Positions 29,204 through 36,712 of a stretch of DNA of 36,712 nt are shown piece after piece. How positions within the stretch are numbered: the first letter of the stretch is position 1; the number at the start of each line of letters is the position of its first letter. A model generated the notes under the pieces. That model did no database searches. It saw only the letters and a program-made list of their open reading frames with translations, and was not told where the DNA came from. The stretch is taken from positions 1 through 36,712 of the IMG/VR virus record IMGVR_UViG_3300028678_000165, one strand, 5' to 3'. The position numbers were made by a program, and so were the translations under genes. Source of the stretch: a virus.

Positions 29204-31621
29204 GTGTTAAGGCTATATGATGCAGACGGTGTAACGCAGAGAACATTAGATAATATAGAAGAATTTTATGTCGAGCATGTAAGTGGTGGCTTTGACACTT
29301 TATCTTTCGATATAGCACAAGAACATCCGCTATTCAAATTCATATATGAAGAGATTCTGATTGAATATGATGAACTTTTTTATACCGTTAGAAATATAAA
29401 CAAGCGAAGTAAAAAAGCCACGATTTCTTGCGATATTTGGGATGATGAATGGAAAACAGGATTTTTTGAAGCTTATAGTCCGGGAAGTCAAACGTGTGTT
29501 GAATGCTTGGAAGATATTTTGCCAGGCGGATGGTCAATAACAGACAATGCATACATAACAACAAAGTATGCGTATGACCTAACCTATATAACCTCTTATT
29601 CATTGTTTTTGAAGATTCAGGATACGTTTGGAGTTGCATACGAAATTGATAACAAAAACAAAATTCTTAGGCTTATAAATCCAAACAATAATGTAGATAG
29701 AGGTGCTTATTTTACCGATGAATTAAATCTTACAGAGCTTACTTATAAAAATAGCAGCACTGATTTAGTAACAAGGTTGTATGCATTTGGAAAAGAGAAT
29801 TTATCTTTTGATTCGATTAACGGCGGAAACAAGTATGTAGATAATCATACATACACGGATAAGGTTGTTACCGGATATTGGAAAGATGAAAGATACACAG
29901 TTGTAGAGGATTTGTTGGCAGCTGCAAAGAAGAAACTGAATGATATTGCTTATCCAACTAGATCATACTCATGCAGTGTAACTGATATAGCAAGCGTTGA
30001 TAACAAATATACCTTTTTACATGTAGCACTTTACGACATGGTAACTTTGCTAGATAGAAATTCAGCAACTAGAAGAACGCATGTAGTAGCAACATACAGG
30101 GTTTATCCTTTAGAACCAAACAAAAATATTGTTACCCTGTCGAGCGATGCCAAAGAAGTAAAAAAAAGTATTAAAACAATATCCTCTGCAATTGAAGGTG
30201 CAAACGAAAGCGGTGGATTTGTGTATGAAGCGGTAAAGAATGCAACAGCTCTTATTACTGGCCAGAAAGGTGGCTATGTTGTTTTAGATCCACCAGAAAA
30301 GCCTTCACGAATTTTAATTATGAATACACCAGACAAAAACACAGCTACGAAATGCTGGCAATTTAATTTAGCTGGATTAGGCTATTCAGCAAACGGAATA
30401 GATGGAAATTATGGAATCGCTATGACAATGGATGGTGCGATTGTAGCAAATTATATAACTGCAGGGGAAATGGCAGCTTACAGGATTAAAACAGGAAAAC
30501 TTATATCTACAAACTATGCAGCAAATCAAAGCGGCACATGTATAGATATGGATAATGGCTCCCTTGATTCCAAAAATTTTAAGTTCGATTCAGCTGGAAA
30601 TGCAACGATTGCAAACGCAACCTTCACAGGCGGAATAATACAAAGTTCAAATTACATTACGAATACAAGTGGAACTAAAATAAATCTTTCTGACGGTTCT
30701 GTTGATTCAAAAAACTTAAAAGTGGACTCTTCTGGAAATGTTTCAGCTGCAAATGCCACGCTAACAGGCGTAAATGCCTCTGGAACCATTTCCGGAAGCA
30801 CTATAAATGGTAGTACTGTAAACGGAACAACAATAAATGGCGGTAACTTGCATATTACTGATGTAGCAAATCCAGACGACCAGACAAGAATTTATATTAA
30901 AAGCACAAATTTCTCAACAAATATATCTCCTGGAGGTTCTCGTTCAGAGGGTCCGGTTTATTACGGATATGTCGCTAGTACGGAAGTAGGTGTCAGAAGT
31001 CGTGACGATACATATCATACTTATTTCAACACAGCTGGAATGCTTACAAGTGGAAACGTTTTAGTAGGAGGAAATTTACAGGTATATGGAACAAAAAACA
31101 GAATTGTAAAGACACAAGACTATGGAGAAGTTCTTCATTATGCGTATGAAACATCTAGTCCTTATTTTGGGGATATTGGAGAAGCTGAAATCGGAGAAGA
31201 TGGAAAAACTTATATTTCATTTTCGCCAATATTTCTTCAAACGATTGATGAAAATCATAAGTATCAAGTATTTGTGCAAAAATATTCAGAAGGCAACATT
31301 GAAAAAATTGAAAGAAATAAAGGATATTTTATTGTTTATGGAACCGCAGGTTTGGAATTTTCATGGGAAATAAAGGCAAAACAAAAAGAATATTCTATGG
31401 AAAGACTTGAAAATCATAATAAGGATGTTCGAATTGAGAAAAAAGATATCACGGATAAAATTGAAAATCAAAAGTTTGATGAAGAAATAGTTTGTACAAA
31501 CTACAGCGAAAAGATACCAAAGCAAAAAATAACTGTCGAAAGTGAATTGAATTATGGAGATATAGCAAGAGCATATTTTAATTCTTTAAAAAACATATAC
31601 GAAGAAAAGGAGATAGTATGA
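29204..31621 (+). CDS. Tail-associated protein (Tal, prophage endopeptidase-type tail spike)
   Basis: An 805-residue tail-tip protein. Residues about 1-330 are the gp27-like Tal hub (LRLYDADGVTQRTLDNIEEF, SGGFDTLSFDIAQEHP, VDRGAYFTDELNLTEL). About 433-520 are two tandem copies of a 42-residue unit with TCIDMDNGSLDSKNFKFDSAG / TKINLSDGSVDSKNLKVDSSG, then a low-complexity run of NGSTVNGTTINGG type (about 524-546), suggesting a beta-helical stalk. The C-terminal domain (LHYAYETSSPYFGDIGEAEIGEDG onward) is shared with other Firmicutes tail proteins. GTG start with AAGGAG 7 nt upstream. It overlaps the next gene by 4 bp. Confidence 0.85.
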   Translation: MLRLYDADGVTQRTLDNIEEFYVEHVSGGFDTLSFDIAQEHPLFKFIYEEILIEYDELFYTVRNINKRSKKATISCDIWDDEWKTGFFEAYSPGSQTCVECLEDILPGGWSITDNAYITTKYAYDLTYITSYSLFLKIQDTFGVAYEIDNKNKILRLINPNNNVDRGAYFTDELNLTELTYKNSSTDLVTRLYAFGKENLSFDSINGGNKYVDNHTYTDKVVTGYWKDERYTVVEDLLAAAKKKLNDIAYPTRSYSCSVTDIASVDNKYTFLHVALYDMVTLLDRNSATRRTHVVATYRVYPLEPNKNIVTLSSDAKEVKKSIKTISSAIEGANESGGFVYEAVKNATALITGQKGGYVVLDPPEKPSRILIMNTPDKNTATKCWQFNLAGLGYSANGIDGNYGIAMTMDGAIVANYITAGEMAAYRIKTGKLISTNYAANQSGTCIDMDNGSLDSKNFKFDSAGNATIANATFTGGIIQSSNYITNTSGTKINLSDGSVDSKNLKVDSSGNVSAANATLTGVNASGTISGSTINGSTVNGTTINGGNLHITDVANPDDQTRIYIKSTNFSTNISPGGSRSEGPVYYGYVASTEVGVRSRDDTYHTYFNTAGMLTSGNVLVGGNLQVYGTKNRIVKTQDYGEVLHYAYETSSPYFGDIGEAEIGEDGKTYISFSPIFLQTIDENHKYQVFVQKYSEGNIEKIERNKGYFIVYGTAGLEFSWEIKAKQKEYSMERLENHNKDVRIEKKDITDKIENQKFDEEIVCTNYSEKIPKQKITVESELNYGDIARAYFNSLKNIYEEKEIV

Positions 31622-31830
31622 ATAAATTAACAGCATTTACAATTTGGAACCAAGCAGAGGGAGTGCGAGCAAGTTTAACGTATTCAACGATTAATGATAG
31701 TGGAGAGATTACAGCGGACAATCAAAAAAAAGACATTATTGTGCTTGATTCAAAGCAACAGGAAGCTATTGAATTGCTAAGAACGGCATTTCAAACGGTA
31801 ATTGATTCAGGAACTATAACAACTGCATAA
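31618..31830 (+). CDS. Small baseplate-region protein, unknown
   Basis: A 70-residue protein (AFTIWNQAEGVRASLTYSTI, IIVLDSKQQEAIELLRTAF) overlapping Tal by ATGA and preceded by AAGGAGA. Short proteins of this kind often lie between Tal and the receptor-binding genes in Firmicutes siphophages. No domain recognised; probably a structural or assembly factor. Confidence 0.65.
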   Translation: MNKLTAFTIWNQAEGVRASLTYSTINDSGEITADNQKKDIIVLDSKQQEAIELLRTAFQTVIDSGTITTA

Positions 31831-31841
31831 GGGGGAAAACC

Positions 31842-33428
31842 ATGAACTCTGTAATTAAAGCAGTAAGTCTTAACGTTGACAAAGAAAACGACATTCTTCC
31901 TATTGTAAAGGTGGGGAAGGGTACAAATAACATAAAGCTAGCAATAACGCTATTTGCAAATGGAATTGTATACAACATAGCGAGCACTGTAACGGCTAGA
32001 ATCCATGTTAAAAAGTCGGATGGAGCAGAGGTTTATAGTGACTGTTCGATTAGTGGCAATGTTATTACTGCACCTTTAACTTCGCAAAGCACAGCGTCAG
32101 AAGGCGAATCTATATTAAAGCTTCAGATTTTGGATGCAACAGACAGCACAGTACTTTATACTCCTGCCTGCTATTTAATAATCAAAGCAGGTATGGAAGA
32201 TGCAAACATAGTAAGTTCAAACGAATTTACATCTTTAGAAACAGCTTTAAAAGCTGTGGGAGATATAACAAATAAACTTGATAAAACAGGAAACACAAAA
32301 GATTGCACAACAACATTCGAGGAATCGCAAAGCGAGGATAATATTTTAGATGGAGAATCGCAAAGTGCGTTATTCGGAAAAATAATGCACAAATTTTCTC
32401 TGATAGGTAAAATTAGCGAGCTGAATACGAAAGTAAAAAGCTCAGTTGTAAATGCTATAAACTCAATTGTTTCGTTTTTAGGAAGTGCAGACATAACACA
32501 TGGTGGAAAGTCGACATTGTCGGAAGCCGTAGCGAATCTATATTCGTGGAATCCAACGGAAACTACAAATATGAAGACGGATGCATTGTATGTAGATACA
32601 ACAAAGGCTACTGGCGATGCAAATAAGCCGGGCTATGTTTCTCTTGGAACTGGTGGTACTCAAAATAATATGCCTACCAATTGTGCAGCGGGCTCATGGC
32701 ATACCCTATGGGTAAATTCGGGATTTATTACTGTAGTGATAGAAGGTGTTCGACTAGACGGGAATCTAGCAAGATGGTCAAACCGATATAATGGATCGTC
32801 TTGGGTTGGATGGCAAGAGGATCTAAATACAGTTACATCTACAGTTCAAGGATTTTCTAAAATACAAAATGTTGCAAAAGATAGCGCAACATATATTTTG
32901 GGATTTAATGGAGGTTCTGACGTAGTAGGATGTGTTCCATATTATAGTGTAATTGCTGGTAAAGTGCATAATCCTACTGGAAGTGCGTATATGTTAACAG
33001 ACAGTGGCTCTAATTTATTAGAAGCTTCCCAGACGAATGTAGTGAATACATCAAACAGTGCTTTTTCACCTATCTTTGCATCCGCTTTTAATATTGGTTC
33101 ATCGAAGTTAGTGAAAGAAAATATTAATCAAATAGATTTGGAAGAAGCAAAGAAATTATTGCAACTAAATCCGATCACATACGATTACAAAAAATGTTGG
33201 GGTGGACAAAAAGGATATAGAGGATTAGTGGCAGAAGAATTGGAAACTATATATCCATTTGCTGTAACAACACCAGAAGGATATGACGAAAGCAAATTCG
33301 ATGAAGAAAAAGGTCTGGATAACAAAATAAAAGCAATTGACTATTCATCACTAATTCCAGAATTAATAAAGCTCGTGCAATGGTATGGGCAGCGACTGGA
33401 TGAATTAGAAAGGGAAAAGCATGGGTGA
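31842..33428 (+). CDS. Baseplate upper protein/tail fibre with self-cleaving S74 chaperone domain
   Basis: A 528-residue receptor-binding-apparatus protein. Residues about 1-125 match the BppU N-terminal domain (AVSLNVDKENDILPIVKVGKG, then TARIHVKKSDGAEVYSD). A helical linker and a beta-rich fibre region with NKPGYVSLGTGGTQNN and WHTLWVNSGFITVVIEGVR follow. The C-terminal 110 residues are a Peptidase S74 intramolecular chaperone: Ser420 and Lys425 in GSSKLVKENI have the Ser-Lys spacing of the autocleaving dyad, followed by LNPITYDYK and GYRGLVAEELETIYP. Trimerisation and release of the chaperone are expected. Overlaps the next gene by 8 bp. Confidence 0.85.
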   Translation: MNSVIKAVSLNVDKENDILPIVKVGKGTNNIKLAITLFANGIVYNIASTVTARIHVKKSDGAEVYSDCSISGNVITAPLTSQSTASEGESILKLQILDATDSTVLYTPACYLIIKAGMEDANIVSSNEFTSLETALKAVGDITNKLDKTGNTKDCTTTFEESQSEDNILDGESQSALFGKIMHKFSLIGKISELNTKVKSSVVNAINSIVSFLGSADITHGGKSTLSEAVANLYSWNPTETTNMKTDALYVDTTKATGDANKPGYVSLGTGGTQNNMPTNCAAGSWHTLWVNSGFITVVIEGVRLDGNLARWSNRYNGSSWVGWQEDLNTVTSTVQGFSKIQNVAKDSATYILGFNGGSDVVGCVPYYSVIAGKVHNPTGSAYMLTDSGSNLLEASQTNVVNTSNSAFSPIFASAFNIGSSKLVKENINQIDLEEAKKLLQLNPITYDYKKCWGGQKGYRGLVAEELETIYPFAVTTPEGYDESKFDEEKGLDNKIKAIDYSSLIPELIKLVQWYGQRLDELEREKHG

Positions 33429-33699
33429 CGTAGAATTTTTAGGAATGCTCGTACTCGCACTTTCTACTTTGGCAGGATTATTTTTTATGTTATCAAAGCC
33501 TTTAAACAATCATACAAAGGCTATGACAGAAAATACTTGTGCAATAAAAAACCTATCAGAGAAATTCGAAGGTTTTGAAAAGCACAATAAAGAATCCCAT
33601 AAAAGAATATGGGACAGAGTAGAAAAACACGAATGTGACTTGACGGAGCATGACAGGAGAATTTTGTTTTTAGAACAGAAAGAGAAAGAAGGAGAATAA
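33421..33699 (+). CDS. Membrane-anchored coiled-coil protein, XhlA-like
   Basis: A 92-residue protein with one N-terminal membrane segment (LGMLVLALSTLAGLFFML, about 6-23) and a charged coiled coil (IKNLSEKFEGFEKHNKESHK, ending FLEQKEKEGE). Order before the holin and this topology, with a single anchor and a coil, recall XhlA/BhlA-type lysis accessories, though in XhlA the anchor is C-terminal. It may also be a late assembly factor. Confidence 0.65.
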   Translation: MGDVEFLGMLVLALSTLAGLFFMLSKPLNNHTKAMTENTCAIKNLSEKFEGFEKHNKESHKRIWDRVEKHECDLTEHDRRILFLEQKEKEGE

Positions 33700-33700
33700 T

Positions 33701-34138
33701 ATGATGAAAGAAATTTTAACAAACAAGGCTTTAGTTGCATTTTTAGTTGTTATTGGATATGACTTAGCAAAAAAACTACTTGTATATGGTAGCAAAAAAG
33801 TGGATAAGTTTCAGCAGTCAAAGAAAATGCAGAAAAAAGAAAAATTGAATAAAGTAATTGACCAAGTGCAAACTTTCGTGACATATGCAGTAACTACTGT
33901 AGGTGACACATATGTAAATGCATTGAAAACGAATGGTTTATTTACAGATGAAGCAAAAAAGGAAGCAGAGAAACAGGCAATTGAAATTATTAAACCATTT
34001 ATTGGGAAGCAAGAAATGGCAATACTGGTCACAGCATGTAAGGATTTAGATGAATTCCTGTCAAAGAAAATTATGGAAACAGTCGACAACAAAAAGGTTT
34101 CTACAACAGTACAAACAGAAACACAGCAAAGCGCATAG
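33701..34138 (+). CDS. Holin (LLH-type)
   Basis: A 145-residue protein with one N-terminal membrane segment (NKALVAFLVVIGYDLAKKLLVYG, about 7-29), a basic helical middle (KKMQKKEKLNKVIDQVQTFV) and the AKKEAEKQAIEIIKPFIG segment, as in the LLH holin family. GAAGGAGA precedes a double ATG (33701 or 33704). It forms the membrane lesion that lets the endolysin out. It is directly followed by the endolysin gene (10 bp). Confidence 0.8.
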   Translation: MMKEILTNKALVAFLVVIGYDLAKKLLVYGSKKVDKFQQSKKMQKKEKLNKVIDQVQTFVTYAVTTVGDTYVNALKTNGLFTDEAKKEAEKQAIEIIKPFIGKQEMAILVTACKDLDEFLSKKIMETVDNKKVSTTVQTETQQSA

Positions 34139-34148
34139 GAGGATTAAG

Positions 34149-34928
34149 ATGAATCAACAGGGTTTTGATTATTTAAATAGCAACATTAAAAATGCAATTG
34201 GTGTAGCAGCCTTATTAGGTAATGTTATGACGGAGTCAGGATGCAATAGCAATAACCTGCAGAACAACGGAAATAGCAGATTAGGAATGTCAGACACGGA
34301 TTTTACGGCAGCAGTTGACAGCGGACTGTATTCGAAGGCAAGATTTATTTCAGATAGCTTCGGATATGGACTTTGCCAATGGACAACGTCAGGAAGAAAG
34401 CAGCAGCTTTACGAATATGTAAAGGAGCAGAGAAATGGAAGTATCGGGAATGAATCACTGCAGTTAGAATTTTTGGTTTTAGAGTTACAAAATAACTATA
34501 AATCTGTATGGAATGTACTTTGCGGAGCAACTTCTATTCAGCAGGCTTCGGATGCAGTGCTAACAGGATTTGAACGTCCGAAAGACCAATCATCTGGTGT
34601 ACAGGCTTATCGTGCTTCTCTAGGCCAGCAGATGTATAACGCTTTTGCAAATAAGTCGGTTACTCATCAATCACAGGATGGTCACGTACAGATTAATTAT
34701 CAAGCTGGGCAGGGATATAAGATTTTAACGAATCTAAACGTTCGGAGCGGACCAGGAGAAAAATTCCCTGTCATTGATACATTAAACAAAGATAAAGTTG
34801 CTGATCAGTGGATTTTAAACCAAGCAACGAAAGCGGTTGGTAATCAGATTTGGATGTACTTTGGCATGTTAAACGGAAAAGAGCAGTGGGTTTGTGCTGA
34901 CACAGGGGAAAGCTGTTATGTAGCATAA
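34149..34928 (+). CDS. Endolysin: lysozyme (Phage_lysozyme2) with SH3 domain
   Basis: A 259-residue lytic enzyme. Residues about 5-160 are a Phage_lysozyme2 muramidase: GVAALLGNVMTESGCNSNNL with catalytic Glu29, and DSFGYGLCQWTTSGRKQQLY. Residues about 189-259 form a bacterial SH3 cell-wall-binding domain (YKILTNLNVRSGPGEKFPVI, WMYFGMLNGKEQWVCAD). Start is the ATG at 34149 with AGGAGG 6 nt upstream; an in-frame ATG at 34050 lies in the holin gene without a site. No signal peptide, so it is holin-dependent. A strong terminator follows. Confidence 0.92.
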   Translation: MNQQGFDYLNSNIKNAIGVAALLGNVMTESGCNSNNLQNNGNSRLGMSDTDFTAAVDSGLYSKARFISDSFGYGLCQWTTSGRKQQLYEYVKEQRNGSIGNESLQLEFLVLELQNNYKSVWNVLCGATSIQQASDAVLTGFERPKDQSSGVQAYRASLGQQMYNAFANKSVTHQSQDGHVQINYQAGQGYKILTNLNVRSGPGEKFPVIDTLNKDKVADQWILNQATKAVGNQIWMYFGMLNGKEQWVCADTGESCYVA

Positions 34929-34932
34929 ATAT

Positions 34933-34970
34933 AAAAGACTGATATGTATTTTACATATTAGTCTTTTTTT
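34933..34970. terminator. Strong terminator at the end of the late operon
   Basis: A 13-bp stem, AGACTGATATGTA (34936-34948) with TACATATTAGTCT (34952-34964), one G-T pair and a TTT loop, is flanked by AAA on the left and TTTTTT on the right, so it can work both ways. It separates the lysis genes from the cargo gene. Confidence 0.85.
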
Positions 34971-35020
34971 ATTATCTAAAAGTAATATAATATTAATAAA
35001 AAATAGAATGGAAAAAAGTT

Positions 35021-35818
35021 ATGGAAAAAACAATAAGTATATATCATTATACATCACCAGAAGGCCTTTTAGGGATTTTGAATAAAGGAAAACCTCAAAT
35101 ATGGTTTTCAAGATATGATCTTCTCAATGATAAGGAAGAAGGAACAGCCTTTCCGGCTAAAACCAATAATATAAATGATCTTTTTGTATCTAGTTTTTCA
35201 AAGAATGGGGATTCTTTACCGATGTGGAATTATTATTCAAAAAATGGAAAATACTTAGGATATAATATTGAATTAAAAGTTAGTGAAATTAAAGATGATA
35301 TTCAACTTAAATTTGGCGAAGAAAACTCTCCTTTCAAGGAAGAATTAGTAGCTAGTATAATTGCAAAGCTTTTTGTAGACTATAAAACCTCTAAATCAGA
35401 TACCCAAGAACTTTCAAGATTTATAGAAGATAATCAGTCATTCAATTACGATAAAGATTTGTTTCTGCAAGGTAAATACATTAAAAATAACTGGATTGAA
35501 TTTGTTAAAAAACTATGTTCTTTAGCATTTAAAAATGAGAGTTTTTTCCATGAAGAAGAAGTTAGGTATGCGTTCAAGGAAGAAGATTTGAAAAAGGTAT
35601 ATTTTATTAATAAGAATAAAAATGGTAAAAAATATCGAATTGTAAATGGAATAATTATTCCATACTATGAAATAGAAATAAAACCAGAATACGTAAAATC
35701 AATTACAATGGCACCACTTATACAAGAACGAGACAGTTCAGGATTAAGAGATTACTTGGATAGCTATGGATATAATGATGTTGAAATTAAAATGTCTGAT
35801 ATAAAAATTAGATATTAA
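35021..35818 (+). CDS. DUF2971 family protein, cargo gene beyond the lysis module
   Basis: A 265-residue protein of the DUF2971 type: ISIYHYTSPEGLLGILNKGK at the N-terminus, IWFSRYDLLNDKEEG (28-42), the core VSSFSKNGDSLPMWNYYSKN (56-75), and FFHEEEVRYAFKEEDL near 175-190. The order of a YHYTS strand, a Gly-Ile-Leu helix and a later Glu-rich EEEVRY resembles ADP-ribosyltransferase-like folds, which is an inference. A TATAAT at 34986 may be its -10; the ribosome site is weak. It lies after the late terminator next to the presumed right end, the usual place for lysogenic-conversion or defence genes. Confidence 0.8.
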   Translation: MEKTISIYHYTSPEGLLGILNKGKPQIWFSRYDLLNDKEEGTAFPAKTNNINDLFVSSFSKNGDSLPMWNYYSKNGKYLGYNIELKVSEIKDDIQLKFGEENSPFKEELVASIIAKLFVDYKTSKSDTQELSRFIEDNQSFNYDKDLFLQGKYIKNNWIEFVKKLCSLAFKNESFFHEEEVRYAFKEEDLKKVYFINKNKNGKKYRIVNGIIIPYYEIEIKPEYVKSITMAPLIQERDSSGLRDYLDSYGYNDVEIKMSDIKIRY

Positions 35819-36340
35819 AAAATAATTGCTCATGTCGTGAATTGCGGAGAAGTACTAAAGTAGGGAGCAAAGCAGTTGATAATTTTCATTGAGTATAGTC
35901 TTTTAATTAAAAATCCGCTATATGAGAGACTAATCATTATGGAAAAAAAATAAAAATTGATAAAATCATGTGAAATATACTTGCTTATTATCTTTGACTG
36001 TGTATATTAAAAATATAATTCATGGTAATTATTTGAAATTCAACAATAATAATAAAAAAAGAAATGTTAGACTATAAAAGATGATTATATATCATAATAT
36101 ATTGATGATGGCAGATTAGAAGCTAAGCTATTCAAAGTTTGATAAATAAAAAATATTTAAAATGAAAATGTGAATTTAAGTAGAATTATGTTATACTGTA
36201 TAATATATTAAAAAAAGTTTCCGATATATAAATATAAGTAAACATAAGTATGAGGATTTAAAAAATTGTTTTATACAGTTCCTTATTATTATATTTATAT
36301 ATAATGGTGCCATAATAAATATGTTTAGTAGGAGGGTAAT
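35819..36340. other. AT-rich non-coding region probably holding the right attachment site
   Basis: 522 bp with no ORF that I can support. The first 70 bp are less AT-rich (ATGTCGTGAATTGCGGAG, then AGTAGGGAGCAAAGCAG). A 13-bp match to the left edge lies at 36027-36039. Further right are promoter-like boxes (TTATACTGTATAATATA near 36191-36207) and a TATAAT at 36300-36305 before the last gene. The prophage-host junction is expected somewhere here but cannot be fixed from one sequence. Confidence 0.5.
36027..36039 (+). repeat. 13-bp direct repeat, right copy (candidate att core)
   Basis: Identical to 12-24 at the left edge; it lies in the non-coding stretch between the DUF2971 gene and the last gene, where attR is expected. 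Confidence 0.3.
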
Positions 36341-36712
36341 ATGTATATTTATATTGGGATTGAGGATGTGGCAGCTAATGCGCTAATCGAATTACTCAGT
36401 ATTTCTAACAACAAAAGAGAAGTTTCCTTTAGAAGATTGAATGCATATGGTAATAGTGTAATTAAAATGTTGAACAAAAAAGATGAACAGGCACTTCTGA
36501 TAATGTCTAATGAGAAGACGAGAGAGTTTTTTCATGATTATTCAGACTATTTTGTAGTAGCTAAAGTCGAAGAGTTGGAAGGAATAAAACTTAAAGATGA
36601 TGTGACACTAGAGAATTTGTGGATGAGATTTAGAACATATTTGTCAGCTGATGTACTGAAGGCTTTTATGAATGAAGAATCAATTAAAACATTGGAGGTA
36701 CAAGTTGGCTAA
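36341..36712 (+). CDS. Unknown protein, 123 residues, possibly host-encoded
   Basis: A complete ORF ending at the window edge, with a strong AGGAGG 8 nt before the ATG. The protein starts MYIYIGIEDVAANALIELLS, contains REVSFRRLNAYGNSVIKMLN and LENLWMRFRTYLSADVLKAF, and has no Cys, signal or membrane segment. A perfect TATAAT (36300-36305) lies upstream with no clear -35. I do not recognise the family. Being outside the phage modules and beyond the presumed right junction, it may be chromosomal. Confidence 0.65.
   Translation: MYIYIGIEDVAANALIELLSISNNKREVSFRRLNAYGNSVIKMLNKKDEQALLIMSNEKTREFFHDYSDYFVVAKVEELEGIKLKDDVTLENLWMRFRTYLSADVLKAFMNEESIKTLEVQVG

Noticed and set aside
1-36712. CRISPR arrays, insertion sequences or rRNA genes
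   Set aside because: No regularly spaced identical repeats, no transposase motifs and no rRNA-like sequence were seen on either strand.

Overview
The window is an almost complete integrated prophage from a low-GC Gram-positive anaerobe. A Clostridia host, probably Lachnospiraceae, is the best guess. The grounds are AT-rich DNA, strong AGGAGG-type ribosome sites before nearly every gene, and head/tail protein types (DUF6751-like head closure, DUF6673/Gp15-like tail chaperones, Holin_LLH-like holin, Phage_lysozyme2 endolysin) typical of siphophages of that group. The phage has a long non-contractile tail: portal, scaffold, capsid, tube, tape measure, Dit and Tal are present, and no sheath gene was seen.

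Layout. (1) 14-3331, minus strand: lysogeny block. A large serine integrase sits at the left edge. A four-gene operon (repressor, ImmA/IrrE-like protein, PH-domain protein, lipoprotein) reads towards it. A small plus-strand RNA with its own promoter and terminator lies between the two. (2) 3332-3556: switch region with a consensus rightward promoter and three operator-like repeats spaced exactly 33 bp apart. (3) 3557-13624, mostly plus strand: early genes. These are a Cro-like regulator, Rha antirepressor-type protein, small DNA-binding/Zn proteins, DUF1351, ERF recombinase, NinB-like and HNH-like proteins, a PD-(D/E)XK nuclease, a replication initiator with internal iterons, a beta-class DNA methyltransferase, a DUF551 protein, a PP-loop (PAPS reductase-like) protein and a small Cys-rich protein. 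Three of these proteins end in sliding-clamp-binding-like pentapeptides. (4) 13641-15402: accessory block of short genes on both strands, each with its own promoter or terminator. It holds a membrane protein under a palindromic operator, an HTH protein, an AP2/Zn-ribbon protein, and a two-gene HTH operon whose promoter has a perfect palindrome in its spacer. (5) 15436-34928, plus strand: late operon. Order is packaging (TerS, TerL), portal, minor capsid, then an interrupting cassette (terminator, promoter, Cys-rich KTR gene, terminator, tRNA-like element), scaffold, capsid, connector and tail genes, BppU-type baseplate protein with a self-cleaving S74 domain, holin and endolysin. (6) 34933-36712: strong terminator, a DUF2971 cargo gene, about 520 bp of AT-rich non-coding DNA probably holding the right attachment site, and a small gene of unknown family that may be host DNA.

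How it works together. In the lysogen the minus-strand operon would keep the repressor and its cargo lipoprotein expressed while the 33-bp-spaced operators silence the early promoter. On induction the early operon makes recombination, replication and modification proteins. TGGTTTACATAA-type repeats occur before both parts of the late operon and suggest a dedicated late activator. No gene looks clearly broken. The one possible lesion is an in-frame stop just before the PP-loop gene. Family assignments come from recognising motifs by eye; no database search was run.
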